A stretch of DNA of 64,000 bases from Paraburkholderia bannensis (lineage in GTDB: Bacteria > Pseudomonadota > Gammaproteobacteria > Burkholderiales > Burkholderiaceae), in NCBI RefSeq assembly GCF_014200455.1, contig NZ_JACHBW010000022.1, forward strand, positions 1 through 64,000, given 5' to 3'. The number at the start of each line of letters is the position of its first letter. Within the stretch, counting starts at the first letter, position 1. The position numbers were made by a program, and so were the translations under genes. Positions 1 to 7,407 of the stretch are shown in pieces. The notes under the pieces are model-generated. The model ran no database searches. It was not told the origin of the DNA and worked only from the letters and a program-made list of their open reading frames with translations.

Positions 1-206
1 TCCATGACGGCGCCCGAGAGGATATGCGCCCCGATTTCAGAGCCTTTTTCCAGCACGCACACGCCAAGGTCGGCGCCTTTTTCGGCAGCCAACTGCTTCA
101 GGCGGATTGCCGCCGACAGCCCGGCCGGGCCGCCACCGACGATCACGACGTCGTATTCCATCGACTCGCGTGGGCCGTATTGTTCGATGAGGGCTTGCGT
201 CGTCAT
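1..206 (-). CDS. Electron transfer flavoprotein-ubiquinone oxidoreductase, N-terminal part (truncated by window edge)
   Basis: Only the first 68 or so codons are inside the window; the rest lies before position 1. The start is ATG at 206-204, overlapping the stop of the HutD-family gene in an ATGA junction. The visible protein has an FAD-binding Rossmann turn GGGPAG at residues 24-29 and continues with the EKGSEIGAHILSGAV segment typical of ETF-QO. The enzyme passes electrons from reduced ETF to ubiquinone at the inner membrane through FAD and a [4Fe-4S] cluster (family knowledge; the cluster region is not visible). It is the last visible gene of an operon that also encodes both ETF subunits and a FAD oxidoreductase, so a complete electron route to quinone appears to be encoded together. 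Identification is strong despite truncation. Confidence 0.88.
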   Translation of the reverse strand, partial: MTTQALIEQYGPRESMEYDVVIVGGGPAGLSAAIRLKQLAAEKGADLGVCVLEKGSEIGAHILSGAVM

Positions 207-847
207 CGCCTGGCTTCTCCGGTGACCGTTTCGATGGCGATCGACGCGAGTTGCGCGCCGGGTCCGGACGGCCGCAGCGCGAGTTCCTCCGCGCGTGCGC
301 TGATCCAGAGCGCGTGCAGCGGCGCCAGCGTCACGCCGCGCAGCAGCGTGCTCTCGACGTGCCATTGACCGGCGAGACTCACCAGCAGATGCGTGGCGGC
401 GGGTGTTACGTGCATCGAATGCGAAGCCACGCTGACCCGGGCGCGCGCCGCACCGCGTTTGCACATGACATTGAGCACATTCACGGGCCGCGCAGGCAGA
501 TTCACCCACACATGCAGATCGCCGGAAAACTGCACTGGCTGACCGGCACGCGCGAGCAACTGACCGTCCTGCGAACGCAGGTCGATCAGGCCGTCGTCGA
601 TGGGCAGCAGCGTGCGGTCGTAACCCGGGAATTGCGAGAACTTCGCCGCTCCTTCGAGCGTGGCGATGCTCACGCGCCAGGCCGCCCCTGCACCCTGATC
701 AGGACCGCGCGCAAGCGTGCGCGTCACGCCGCCGCCGTTCGCCCACGGCTCGCACGCAAGACGTGTGCTGTCGATGAAGCGCACTGCCGCGATGGCGTCG
801 ATGGCATGCATGGGGTCCGGCGACACGGCTGGCTGGCGGGCGTTCAT
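203..847 (-). CDS. HutD/Ves family protein
   Basis: 214 residues with the two signatures of the HutD/Ves cupin-like family: W-x-NGGGVTR near residues 36-44 and FPGYDRTLL near 78-86. HutD proteins are linked to histidine utilisation in pseudomonads, where they have been proposed to tune hut pathway flux; Ves in E. coli is cold-induced. No catalytic role is established. Here the gene is not in a hut operon: it lies between etfA and the ETF-QO gene with ATGA overlaps at both ends (844-847 and 203-206), so it is translationally coupled to electron-transfer genes. hutG is about 5 kb away, but hutH, hutU and hutI are absent. Family call firm, role unknown. Confidence 0.8.
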   Translation of the reverse strand: MNARQPAVSPDPMHAIDAIAAVRFIDSTRLACEPWANGGGVTRTLARGPDQGAGAAWRVSIATLEGAAKFSQFPGYDRTLLPIDDGLIDLRSQDGQLLARAGQPVQFSGDLHVWVNLPARPVNVLNVMCKRGAARARVSVASHSMHVTPAATHLLVSLAGQWHVESTLLRGVTLAPLHALWISARAEELALRPSGPGAQLASIAIETVTGEARR

Positions 848-1800
848 GCGCGCGCCTCCTGGGCGGCCAGCCGCGTTTCCAGCGCGCCGACCACGTCGAA
901 CAGATCGCCCACCAGACCGACGTCGGCCACCGAGAAAATCGGCGCATCCGGGTCCTTGTTCACGGCGACGATGAACTTCGAGTCCTTCATGCCCGCGAGA
1001 TGCTGGATTGCGCCCGAGATGCCGAACGCCACATAGACATCGGGCGCGACGCTGCGGCCGGTTTGCCCGACCTGCGCGGCATTGGGCGCATAGCCTGCAT
1101 CGACGGCGGCGCGCGAAGCGCCGAGTGCCGCGCCCAGCGTATTGGCCAGACGGCCCAGCCGCGTCATGTTGTCGGGCGAGGCGAGACCGCGACCGCCCGC
1201 GATGACCACGCGCGCGCTGCCCAGATCCTGGCCGCTCTGTTCGGCGGCACGGCGCTCGACCAGGCGCGTGCGCGTGAACGGCTCCAGCGGCGCGAGCGCG
1301 ACGATCTGCGCCGCGCCGCCTTCGGCGGCAACGGGCGCGAACGAGGTGGGACGCACCGTGGCGAACGTGCAGCTAGTTGCGCTCGCAACAGTCGCGATCA
1401 CGCTACCCGCATACAGACCGCGCACGAATTGCGCACCGTCGTGCAGGGCGATGACATCGGCGAGAAAGGCGCCGCCCGCGAGCGCCGCTGCGCGCGGCAA
1501 TGCGGCGCGAGCGCGGGCGCGGTGCGGCGCGAGGATCGTCGAATACTGAGTCGCCAGCGCCTGCAATTGCGCTGCCACCGTCTCCGGCGCGAGCGTATCG
1601 GCGTCGCCCGCCGACGCGCTCAACACGCGCGCCACGCCGCTTGCCTGCGCGGCAGCCGCCGCGCTCGCCGCGTCGAATACCAGCAGATCGACGGGGTGTC
1701 CCAAGGATATCGCCGCGCCGATCACCCGCAACGTTGCATCGGAAAGAACGCCATGCGCGCCCACTTCACCATCGGCCAGAACCAGCGTTCTCATCGTCAT
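844..1800 (-). CDS. etfA: Electron transfer flavoprotein alpha subunit
   Basis: 318 residues, the normal length for EtfA/FixB. The C-terminal third carries the FAD-binding domain signatures: GGRGLASPDN, GASRAAVDAGY, QVGQTGR and the ISGAIQHLAGM segment, followed by VNKDPDAPIF. With EtfB it forms a soluble heterodimer that collects electrons from flavin dehydrogenases and passes them to ETF-QO. Stop and start codons overlap with etfB (1797-1800) and with the HutD-family gene (844-847). The position directly after an FAD oxidoreductase gene suggests a dedicated ETF for that enzyme rather than the housekeeping fatty-acid oxidation ETF; this is inference from gene order. Confidence 0.93.
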   Translation of the reverse strand: MTMRTLVLADGEVGAHGVLSDATLRVIGAAISLGHPVDLLVFDAASAAAAAQASGVARVLSASAGDADTLAPETVAAQLQALATQYSTILAPHRARARAALPRAAALAGGAFLADVIALHDGAQFVRGLYAGSVIATVASATSCTFATVRPTSFAPVAAEGGAAQIVALAPLEPFTRTRLVERRAAEQSGQDLGSARVVIAGGRGLASPDNMTRLGRLANTLGAALGASRAAVDAGYAPNAAQVGQTGRSVAPDVYVAFGISGAIQHLAGMKDSKFIVAVNKDPDAPIFSVADVGLVGDLFDVVGALETRLAAQEARA

Positions 1801-2570
1801 GCTCCTGCGGCTTCGAATACACGTTGAGCGGCCAGCGCATCCAGCAGCGCGCCGATGCCTTCCACCTTCACGCCCGCTTCGCGCACCGGCGGGTCGCTGA
1901 GCGCGATCACGCTGCTCTGTGCGGCGAGCGATGCGCCGATCGCGCCCGCCTCACGCACGGCGAGCGGCTTCTGCTTCGCCTTGACGATGCTGGGCAGCGT
2001 CACGCGGCGCGGCTCGGCCAGACGCAGATCGGCGCTGATGACGGCAGGGCCGTCGAGTTGCCAGGTGGAGGTGCCAGCATCGTCGCCGCAAACCACGCGC
2101 CAGCCGCCCTCCACCGCGTCGAGCGCGCTCGCGTTGAGCGCCTGCGGCCAGCCCAGCAGCGCCGCGAGCATCGCTGCGACGCCGCCGATATCGCCGTCGA
2201 TGGCCTGTTTGCCGCACAGCACGAGACCGTAATCGGCATCGCTCATATGCGCCGCGATCAGACGCGCCACGGCCAGCGAATCGAGAGTGGACGTGGCCGC
2301 GCCGGTGTCGATCAGCACCGCGTCGTCCGCGCCCATGGCGAGTGCGGTGCGCAGTACATCCTGATGCGTGGGCAGGCCGCAGGTGAGCACGGTGACGTGC
2401 GCGGCCACGCCCGCTTCCTTGAGCTGCAGCGCTTTTTCCAGCGCGCATTCGTCGAAGGGGTTGAGCGACATCTTCAGCCCGGCGGTATCGATCGCACCGG
2501 CGGCGTTCAGGCGCACGCGCACGTTCGGATCGACCACACGTTTGACGGGAACGAGAATGCGGATAGTCAT
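1797..2570 (-). CDS. etfB: Electron transfer flavoprotein beta subunit
   Basis: 257 residues starting MTIRILVPVKRVVDP, the canonical EtfB/FixA N-terminus, followed by LNPFDECALEKALQLKE and the AMGADDAVLID adenine-nucleotide-binding stretch. It holds AMP and forms the recognition surface that contacts partner dehydrogenases (family knowledge). It begins 22 bp after the stop of the FAD oxidoreductase gene and overlaps etfA by 4 bp, so the three genes should be on one transcript. Confidence 0.93.
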   Translation of the reverse strand: MTIRILVPVKRVVDPNVRVRLNAAGAIDTAGLKMSLNPFDECALEKALQLKEAGVAAHVTVLTCGLPTHQDVLRTALAMGADDAVLIDTGAATSTLDSLAVARLIAAHMSDADYGLVLCGKQAIDGDIGGVAAMLAALLGWPQALNASALDAVEGGWRVVCGDDAGTSTWQLDGPAVISADLRLAEPRRVTLPSIVKAKQKPLAVREAGAIGASLAAQSSVIALSDPPVREAGVKVEGIGALLDALAAQRVFEAAGA

Positions 2571-2592
2571 GTTGTTTCCTTTGCGTCTGACT

Positions 2593-3780
2593 TCAGGACA
2601 CCGCGCCCAGACCGTATTTGCCCGTCAACAGCGCGCCGCTCGCGAAGCGCGAGAGCGCATAGGGATCGAGCGAAACGTCGGTCGGCAGACCCAGCGCATG
2701 TTGCGCGAGCAACTTGCCGATGCCGGGCGAGAGCTTGAAACCGTGACCCGAAAAGCCGAAGCCCACGGTCAGCCCTTGCACGTCGGCGACGCTGCCCAGC
2801 ACCGGGTTCCAGTCGGGCGTCACGTCGTACACGCCGGTCCACGATGAAGCGAGGCCCGCCGTCTCGTAAGCAGGGAAGTGCTCGGCCACCTGCGCGCCCA
2901 CTTCGGCCACATAGTCGAGCGAGATTTCGCCCTGTTCGGTTTCGGGCGCGTTGAGCGTATCGCCCACCACGCCTTCCGACACCAGCATCTGCGCGCCGCC
3001 GTAGCTGCGGAAATACAGCATCCCCGCCGACCCGAGGTCCTTGAACGCGGGCATGGCGAAGGTATAGGGCGCGGCCTCGCATTCGAGTGCAAGCACGGTA
3101 TGACGCTCGGGCTTGACGGGTAGATCCACGCCGATCCATTGCGCGAGTTCCGGCGTCCAGATGTTCTGCGTGCTGATGAGCGTGCCGCAGCCAAAACGGC
3201 CCGCCGAGGTTTCGACGCCCACCACGCGGCGGCCTTCGCGGATCACACCGTTCACCCGCGTGTTTTCCATGATCTTCACGCCACGGCGGCGCGCGGAACG
3301 CGCGAAACTCGTCGCGACCAGATAAGCGTCGGCGAAACCGGCCTCGGGTTCGAAGCCAATCAGCGCGGCGTCGTCGAAGGTGGCGATGGGCAGACGCGCC
3401 TGAGCTTCCGTGCGGTCGAGCAACTGCACCTCGATGCCCATATCCTGTTGTGCACGCAACGAAGCGGCGAGCGGATCGAGCTTGTCGCCCTCGGGCGCGG
3501 CGATCATGTAACCGCACTTGACGAGACCGCAGGAGGCTTCGTCGTCGCCGAGGTAATTGGCGAAATTATTGAACGCCCACCAGGAAGCGCGGGCGAGTTC
3601 GACATTCTGGCGCACCGAATAATGGGTGCGCAGCAGCCCGGAGGACTGCGAGGTGGTGCCGGCGCCGATCGTGCCCTGATCGACGACGAGCACGCTTTTC
3701 GCGCCTAGCGCGGCGAGGTGGTGGGCAACGGACGTGCCGATCACACCGGCGCCGATCACGACAAAGTCATAGTGGCTCAT
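2593..3780 (-). CDS. FAD-dependent oxidoreductase of the DAO / sarcosine oxidase (SoxB-like) family
   Basis: 395 residues. The N-terminus has the dinucleotide-binding GAGVIG at residues 10-15, followed by the DAO-family GAGTTSQSSGLLR stretch, and the C-terminus has GFGFSGHGFKLSPGIG as in sarcosine oxidases and related N-methyl amino acid oxidising enzymes. Length matches the single-chain family, and no SoxA, SoxD or SoxG subunit genes are nearby, so it is not a heterotetrameric oxidase. The following etfB-etfA genes suggest a dehydrogenase that uses ETF instead of oxygen. With the methylglutamate-synthase type genes about 5 kb away, N-methylglutamate or a related secondary amine is a plausible substrate, but the substrate is not readable from the sequence. 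First gene of the operon. Confidence 0.82.
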   Translation of the reverse strand: MSHYDFVVIGAGVIGTSVAHHLAALGAKSVLVVDQGTIGAGTTSQSSGLLRTHYSVRQNVELARASWWAFNNFANYLGDDEASCGLVKCGYMIAAPEGDKLDPLAASLRAQQDMGIEVQLLDRTEAQARLPIATFDDAALIGFEPEAGFADAYLVATSFARSARRRGVKIMENTRVNGVIREGRRVVGVETSAGRFGCGTLISTQNIWTPELAQWIGVDLPVKPERHTVLALECEAAPYTFAMPAFKDLGSAGMLYFRSYGGAQMLVSEGVVGDTLNAPETEQGEISLDYVAEVGAQVAEHFPAYETAGLASSWTGVYDVTPDWNPVLGSVADVQGLTVGFGFSGHGFKLSPGIGKLLAQHALGLPTDVSLDPYALSRFASGALLTGKYGLGAVS

Positions 3781-3957
3781 GGGGCCCCCGTGGGTGGACG
3801 ATGGAACGCATTGTGGATCGGCGGTGCGCCACGCTTTTTTGTATTAGGCAAACTTATGGACAACGAGCGCGATTGCTCATCCTCGGCGCGAACGGTGCAG
3901 GGCGCGGCATGATGGTGCCCGGTGCGGTGCGCGTCTGGTGGTTTATCTGGAGTCGAC

Positions 3958-4926
3958 ATGAGACGCACTCAGGCCCCTATCGATCTGAATGCCTTGCAGG
4001 CTTTTCTTGCGGTGTGCGAAACCGGCTCGATGACGGGCGCGGCGAAGCAGCTCGGCGTGAGCCAGAGCGCGGTGAGCCAGGCGATTGCGACGCTCGAACG
4101 CGATCAGGGCGTGACGCTATTCGATCGCGAAAGCCGGCCGCCGCGGCCCAATCTTGCGGGGCGGGCGTTGCTGGAGCTGGCGGGGCCGTTGCTGGAGCAT
4201 GCCCAGATGGTGAGTACGCGCATCGGCGATGCGTCGAATGCGGGGACCTTGCCGGTGCGGCTGGGGTGTGTCGATTCGTTTGCGGCGACGGTTGGGCCGG
4301 AGTTGATACGGGCGGTTTCAGGATCGGCGCGGCAGATTGCACTGTGGTCCGGCTTGACGCCGGGGTTGAGCAAGCAGTTGCATGACCGGGAACTGGATCT
4401 GGCCGTGTGTACGCAGACCACGCTGAACGATGCCCGGATTGTCGAGGTGCCGATTTTTTCTGAGGCGTTTGTGGTGGTGGTGTCGAAGGGGTGGCTTGCG
4501 GAGCGGCGTAATGTTGTCGATTGGCGGACTTTGGCGCTTGAGTTGCCTTTGATCCGGTATACGGCGCGGTCTGTGATTGGGCAGCAGATTGAGCGGTATG
4601 CGCGCCATTTAGGCATTAATAGCCCGCGGCGGTATGAGTTTGATGCTACCGATCCTTTGTTGAGTCTTGTTGCTGCGCGGCTTGGGTTTGCTATTTCTAC
4701 GCCGCTTTGTTTGTGGCAGGCGCGGCATTATCTGGCTGATATTGCGGTGCTGCCGTTGCCTGCTGGACGCCTTGGGCGGCGTGATTTCTTCTTGCTGCAT
4801 CGGCAGGGGGAGTGGGATGCGTTTGGGCAGGAGATTGTGGCGCTTACCCGGCGGGTGATTGATGCGGCCATTCGGCCGGCGCTTGGGCTGGCTTTGCCGC
4901 AGTTGGGGGAGGATGCGATTTTGTAG
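3958..4926 (+). CDS. LysR-family transcriptional regulator
   Basis: 322 residues from ATG 3958, preferred over an upstream in-frame GTG at 3922 because CTGGAG precedes it at a suitable distance. Winged helix near residues 10-65 (LNALQAFLAVCETGSMTGAAKQL, then SQSAVSQAIATLE), followed by a LysR effector domain. It is divergent from the FAD oxidoreductase-ETF operon with a 177-bp shared region, the usual arrangement for a LysR regulator and its target operon, so control of that operon is likely. From about 4140 onward the top strand becomes unusually rich in G and T compared with the start of the gene, a drift that continues to the repeat element at 4951. Confidence 0.88.
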   Translation: MRRTQAPIDLNALQAFLAVCETGSMTGAAKQLGVSQSAVSQAIATLERDQGVTLFDRESRPPRPNLAGRALLELAGPLLEHAQMVSTRIGDASNAGTLPVRLGCVDSFAATVGPELIRAVSGSARQIALWSGLTPGLSKQLHDRELDLAVCTQTTLNDARIVEVPIFSEAFVVVVSKGWLAERRNVVDWRTLALELPLIRYTARSVIGQQIERYARHLGINSPRRYEFDATDPLLSLVAARLGFAISTPLCLWQARHYLADIAVLPLPAGRLGRRDFFLLHRQGEWDAFGQEIVALTRRVIDAAIRPALGLALPQLGEDAIL

Positions 4927-5007
4927 TTTTTGCTCTTTTTGCTGTTGTTGTTGGCATTTCCTTGATTTCGTGTCGGTCTATTAGCGTTGCCCCTGTGCGG
5001 GGCGGCA

Positions 5008-5041
5008 CCCCCTTTTCTTTGCCGCGGCAAAGAAAAGGGGG
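5008..5041. repeat. Perfect 34-bp palindrome in left arm
   Basis: A run of five C, then TTTTCTTTGCCGCGGC, then the exact complement ending in five G. The centre is at 5024/5025. It is the mirror partner of the palindrome at 5382-5415 and shares its 24-bp core. It could form a cruciform or hairpin, or act as a two-fold protein site. Confidence 0.9.
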
Positions 5042-5196
5042 GAAAAGAAAGCCGCTCAAACCGCCAGTGCTTCGCGGTACACCCACAGCCTATCAACAGA
5101 GTGGCGCCCGGGCAGCGCCCGCACCACGCGCCCAATATCGGAGTGGTGACGCCCGCACATCCGGGGGCGCAAGCGCCCCGTGGGGCATAACGCAAA

Positions 5197-5215
5197 CGCA
5201 AACCTTCGGTTTGCG
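5197..5215. repeat. Central 8-bp stem-loop of the repeat element
   Basis: CGCAAACC and GGTTTGCG are separated by three bases, close to the centre of symmetry (about 5211) of the large inverted repeat. Confidence 0.75.
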
Positions 5216-5381
5216 CCTTCCCTCGCATACCCAACCGTTGCGAGCGCAGCGAGCAGCGGGATGTATGACTGCCTTGTCACTTCGTTTTACGGCGCGTGGT
5301 GCGAGCAATGCCCAGTTACCACTCTGCTATCAGGTTAGTGGTGGACGGCGTCACATTAGCGGTGTGAGCGGCTTTCTTTTG

Positions 5382-5415
5382 CCTACTTTTCTTTGCCGCG
5401 GCAAAGAAAAGTAGG
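5382..5415. repeat. Perfect 34-bp palindrome in right arm
   Basis: CCTACTTTTCTTTGCCGC followed by its exact complement, centred at 5398/5399. The core is identical to the left palindrome, while the flanks differ (CCTAC here, CCCCC there) but remain self-complementary. That is a compensatory change preserving the palindrome. Confidence 0.9.
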
Positions 5416-5513
5416 TGCCGCCCCGCACAGGGGCAACGCTAATAGACCGACACCAAATCAAGGAAATGCCAAGCACCCAAAACACGTCAAAAAAACCGCA
5501 AGGATCCAATCAA

Positions 5514-6323
5514 ATGACCGAGCTATACACACTGGAACGCGGCACCGCACCGTTAATCATTTCAATCCCCCATTCAGGCACTGAAATCCCGCCGCACCTG
5601 CGCCACCTGTACACAGAAGAAGCACTACAACGAGCAGACACAGACTGGCACCTCGACCGCCTCTACGACTTCGCAAGAACCCTGAACGCAACGGTAATCG
5701 GCGCAAAAATCTCCCGCTACGTCATCGATCTAAACCGTCCTCCCAACGACGAAAGCCTCTACCCAGGTCAAACAACAACCGGTTTATTCCCCACCGAAAC
5801 CTTCCGCGGGCAACCGCTCTACCACCCCAACTGCGCCCCCAGCGAATCAGAACGCACAACACGGCTAGCCGACTACTGGCAGCCCTATCACAATGCATTG
5901 CACACCGAACTAAATCGCCTGCGCGAGCGCCATGCTAATGTCCTGCTCTGGGAAGCCCACTCGATCGCCAGCATCCTGCCGCGCCTGTTCGAAAACAAAC
6001 TTCCCGATCTCAATCTGGGCACCCAGGACGGCCGCACCTGCGCGCCAGAAGTACAGCAAGCCATTACCGAAGCGATGAGCGCCAGCCCATACACCGCAGT
6101 CGCCAACGGCCGCTTCAAAGGCGGCTACATCACGCGCAGCTTCGGCGCGCCATCCAATGGCATTCACGCAATCCAGCTGGAAATGTGCCAATCGACCTAT
6201 ATGAACGAAAACCCGCCATTCGATTACCAGAGCGAAAAAGCCGAAGCCATCCAGCCCACCTTGCTCAGCATGGTCAACGCCGCCCTCGACGCTGTATCGA
6301 AACTCGCCCCAACGCTTGCATAA
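5514..6323 (+). CDS. hutG: N-formylglutamate deformylase (amidohydrolase)
   Basis: 269 residues from ATG 5514, preceded by AAGGA nine bases upstream; a longer upstream frame would run into the repeat element and is rejected. Family motifs: IPHSGTEIP near residues 18-26, DTDWHLDRLYDF near 42-53 and LWEAHSI near 142-148, which contribute metal ligands in this family. It hydrolyses N-formylglutamate to glutamate and formate, the last step of the five-step histidine pathway. No other hut enzymes are present in the window. The first 400 bp are rich in A and C on the top strand with non-GC-preferred third positions, the mirror image of the LysR gene on the other side of the repeat. Confidence 0.87.
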   Translation: MTELYTLERGTAPLIISIPHSGTEIPPHLRHLYTEEALQRADTDWHLDRLYDFARTLNATVIGAKISRYVIDLNRPPNDESLYPGQTTTGLFPTETFRGQPLYHPNCAPSESERTTRLADYWQPYHNALHTELNRLRERHANVLLWEAHSIASILPRLFENKLPDLNLGTQDGRTCAPEVQQAITEAMSASPYTAVANGRFKGGYITRSFGAPSNGIHAIQLEMCQSTYMNENPPFDYQSEKAEAIQPTLLSMVNAALDAVSKLAPTLA

Positions 6324-6469
6324 GCGTTGCTGATACTGGAGCGTAAGCGGTCGTCCCGTTTCAGTGCAGAAACGCGCCGCGCTCAGGAATAACGCGCACC
6401 GTTCGCAGGCAAGCAGTCGCGCACCACCGGCAAGACCCGATTCAACCCCATCCCCGAACCTCGCGCCAG

Positions 6470-6510
6470 ATGTTTATCCGCAGGAATTTTTGATTCACAC
6501 AGATAAACAT
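6470..6510. promoter_or_regulatory. Inverted repeat ATGTTTATC-N23-GATAAACAT, candidate protein-binding site
   Basis: Perfect 9-bp arms at 6470-6478 and 6502-6510, centres 32 bp apart (about three helical turns), in an AT-rich patch. The right arm ends on the first base of the sigma-54 -24 element. The left arm is embedded in GCCAGAT, a 7-mer also found twice upstream of the XRE gene. Confidence 0.5.
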
Positions 6511-6525
6511 GGCACGGAGGTTGCA
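6510..6525 (+). promoter_or_regulatory. Sigma-54 (RpoN) -24/-12 promoter candidate
   Basis: TGGCACG, four bases, TTGCA: matches the RpoN consensus (YTGGCACR-N4-TTGCW) at every specified position. It points right. Transcription would start near 6535 and run antisense through the XRE-cupin gene toward glnT at 7408. A nitrogen-related role fits the neighbouring genes but is inference. Confidence 0.55.
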
Positions 6526-6544
6526 TAAGAGGAAACCGGGAACT

Positions 6545-7147
6545 TCATTCCGTGCTGCCCGGCGGGTAAATGAAGATCGACAGGAATTGAATCGGTGTCT
6601 TGATGAGGCGCTCGGGGCCGTGGGGTATGTCGGCCTGGAATGTGAGCGTGTCGCCGGGATGCAGGACGTAGGTGTGCTGGCCGTGGCGGTATTCGAGTAC
6701 GCCCTTGAGCATGTGGATGAACTCGGTGCCCGGATGTTCGAAGGTGGGGAAGCGTTCCGCTTCGTCATCCATGGTGATGAGAAAGGGTTCGAAGGCTTTG
6801 CGCGGGCCCTGGTCGTAGGCGAGCAGATGGTAGGTGTGGCCGCGTTTGGTGCCTTTGCGTACCACTTCCATGCCGGTGCCCTTTTTGACGAGTTGCGCGC
6901 CGCCCTGCGGGACGTCGAAGTGGCGAAACAGCGTGGAGAGCGATACGCCCAGCGTCTGCGCAATGCGGTTCAGGACGTCGAGTCCAGTCGAGGTCTGCGC
7001 GTTCTCGATTTTCGAGAGCATGCCGCGGCTGATGCCGGCCTGGTCGGCAACCTGCGCGATGGTCAGGCCGTGGCGTAGTCGCAGTTCGCGCAAGGTCGCG
7101 CCCAGGTAGCGTTCGAGTGGGGTTTTGTTGTCGTCCGCGATTTGCAT
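6545..7147 (-). CDS. XRE-family regulator with C-terminal cupin domain
   Basis: 200 residues. Helix-turn-helix at about residues 13-66 (LRELRLRHGLTIAQVADQAG, then SRGMLSKIENAQTST), then a cupin barrel at about 105-195 with HPGTEFIHMLKG, HPGDTLTF and PHGPERL. This PuuR/SutR-like architecture is used by regulators of polyamine, amino acid and nitrogen catabolism, the cupin probably sensing a small ligand. It is divergent from glnT with a 260-bp shared region, so regulation of glnT-glxBCD is likely. Its 3' end faces a plus-strand sigma-54 site, so it may also be opposed by antisense transcription. Confidence 0.88.
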   Translation of the reverse strand: MQIADDNKTPLERYLGATLRELRLRHGLTIAQVADQAGISRGMLSKIENAQTSTGLDVLNRIAQTLGVSLSTLFRHFDVPQGGAQLVKKGTGMEVVRKGTKRGHTYHLLAYDQGPRKAFEPFLITMDDEAERFPTFEHPGTEFIHMLKGVLEYRHGQHTYVLHPGDTLTFQADIPHGPERLIKTPIQFLSIFIYPPGSTE

Positions 7148-7169
7148 GGTCGGTTTCGGCTCAAGGGTC

Positions 7170-7198
7170 GCCAGATAGCGGGTTGCCAGATTTAGCGG
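7170..7198. promoter_or_regulatory. Direct repeat GCCAGAT-(T)AGCGG, candidate operator
   Basis: GCCAGATAGCGG at 7170-7181 and GCCAGATTTAGCGG at 7185-7198, 15 bp apart start to start, 23-51 bp upstream of the XRE-cupin start codon and in the divergent region with glnT. GCCAGAT recurs at 6465-6471. It is a possible site for the XRE regulator; weak evidence. Confidence 0.3.
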
Positions 7199-7247
7199 TC
7201 AGGCTCCCGGCGGCAACGACTTCGCGCGCGCCAGGGGTTTAACCGCA

Positions 7248-7261
7248 GGAAGCATTGTTGC
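7248..7261 (+). promoter_or_regulatory. Possible sigma-54-like element (GG-N10-GC) upstream of glnT
   Basis: GG at 7248-7249 and TTGCAT around 7258-7263 have the obligatory GG-N10-GC spacing. The -12 half is good but the -24 half is only GGAAGC. A start would give a leader of about 135 nt for glnT. Confidence 0.22.
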
Positions 7262-7407
7262 ATGACAGGAAAGGCAGTTCCAGAAATCGTCGTACCTGAT
7301 CTCAGCCGGCGTCCCCGCAATGGCGCTCAGGTCGAAGCAGCGTAACAGCCGTGCGCCTGGCGCACGGCCTCTTTCAACCGCCAATGCAGTTGTTGCAAGG
7401 AGTAGCG

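Larger units (their letters stand above)
4951..5472. repeat. Large inverted-repeat intergenic element with 114-bp arms
   Basis: Positions 4951-5064 are repeated in inverse orientation at 5359-5472, with about 7 mismatches over 114 bp. The outer 59 bp (4951-5009 against 5414-5472) differ at one base. Similarity continues in weaker form toward the centre (both arms contain CAGAGTGG and GCACCACGCGCC). Each arm contains a perfect 34-bp palindrome. No transposase or credible reading frame lies inside. It fills most of the 587-bp gap between the LysR gene and hutG. Sequences of this type, with a GCACAGGGGC-like outer box and a GCAAAGAAAAG palindrome, are to my recollection common between genes of Paraburkholderia; a copy count across a genome would confirm. 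Confidence 0.85.
6324..6544. other. Gap between converging hutG and XRE-cupin genes, with regulatory signals
   Basis: This 221-bp region lies downstream of both flanking genes, where no promoter is expected, yet it contains GCGCACC twice (6394-6400 and 6419-6425), a 9-bp inverted repeat and a consensus sigma-54 site. No terminator hairpin with a T-run was found for either gene. Confidence 0.5.

Noticed and set aside
2593..3780. Heterotetrameric sarcosine oxidase beta subunit
   Set aside because: No SoxA, SoxD or SoxG genes nearby; the next genes encode ETF subunits, so a single-chain ETF-linked enzyme fits better.
203..6323. Reading hutD plus hutG as a histidine utilisation operon
   Set aside because: hutH, hutU, hutI, hutC are absent and the two genes are in different operons on opposite strands.
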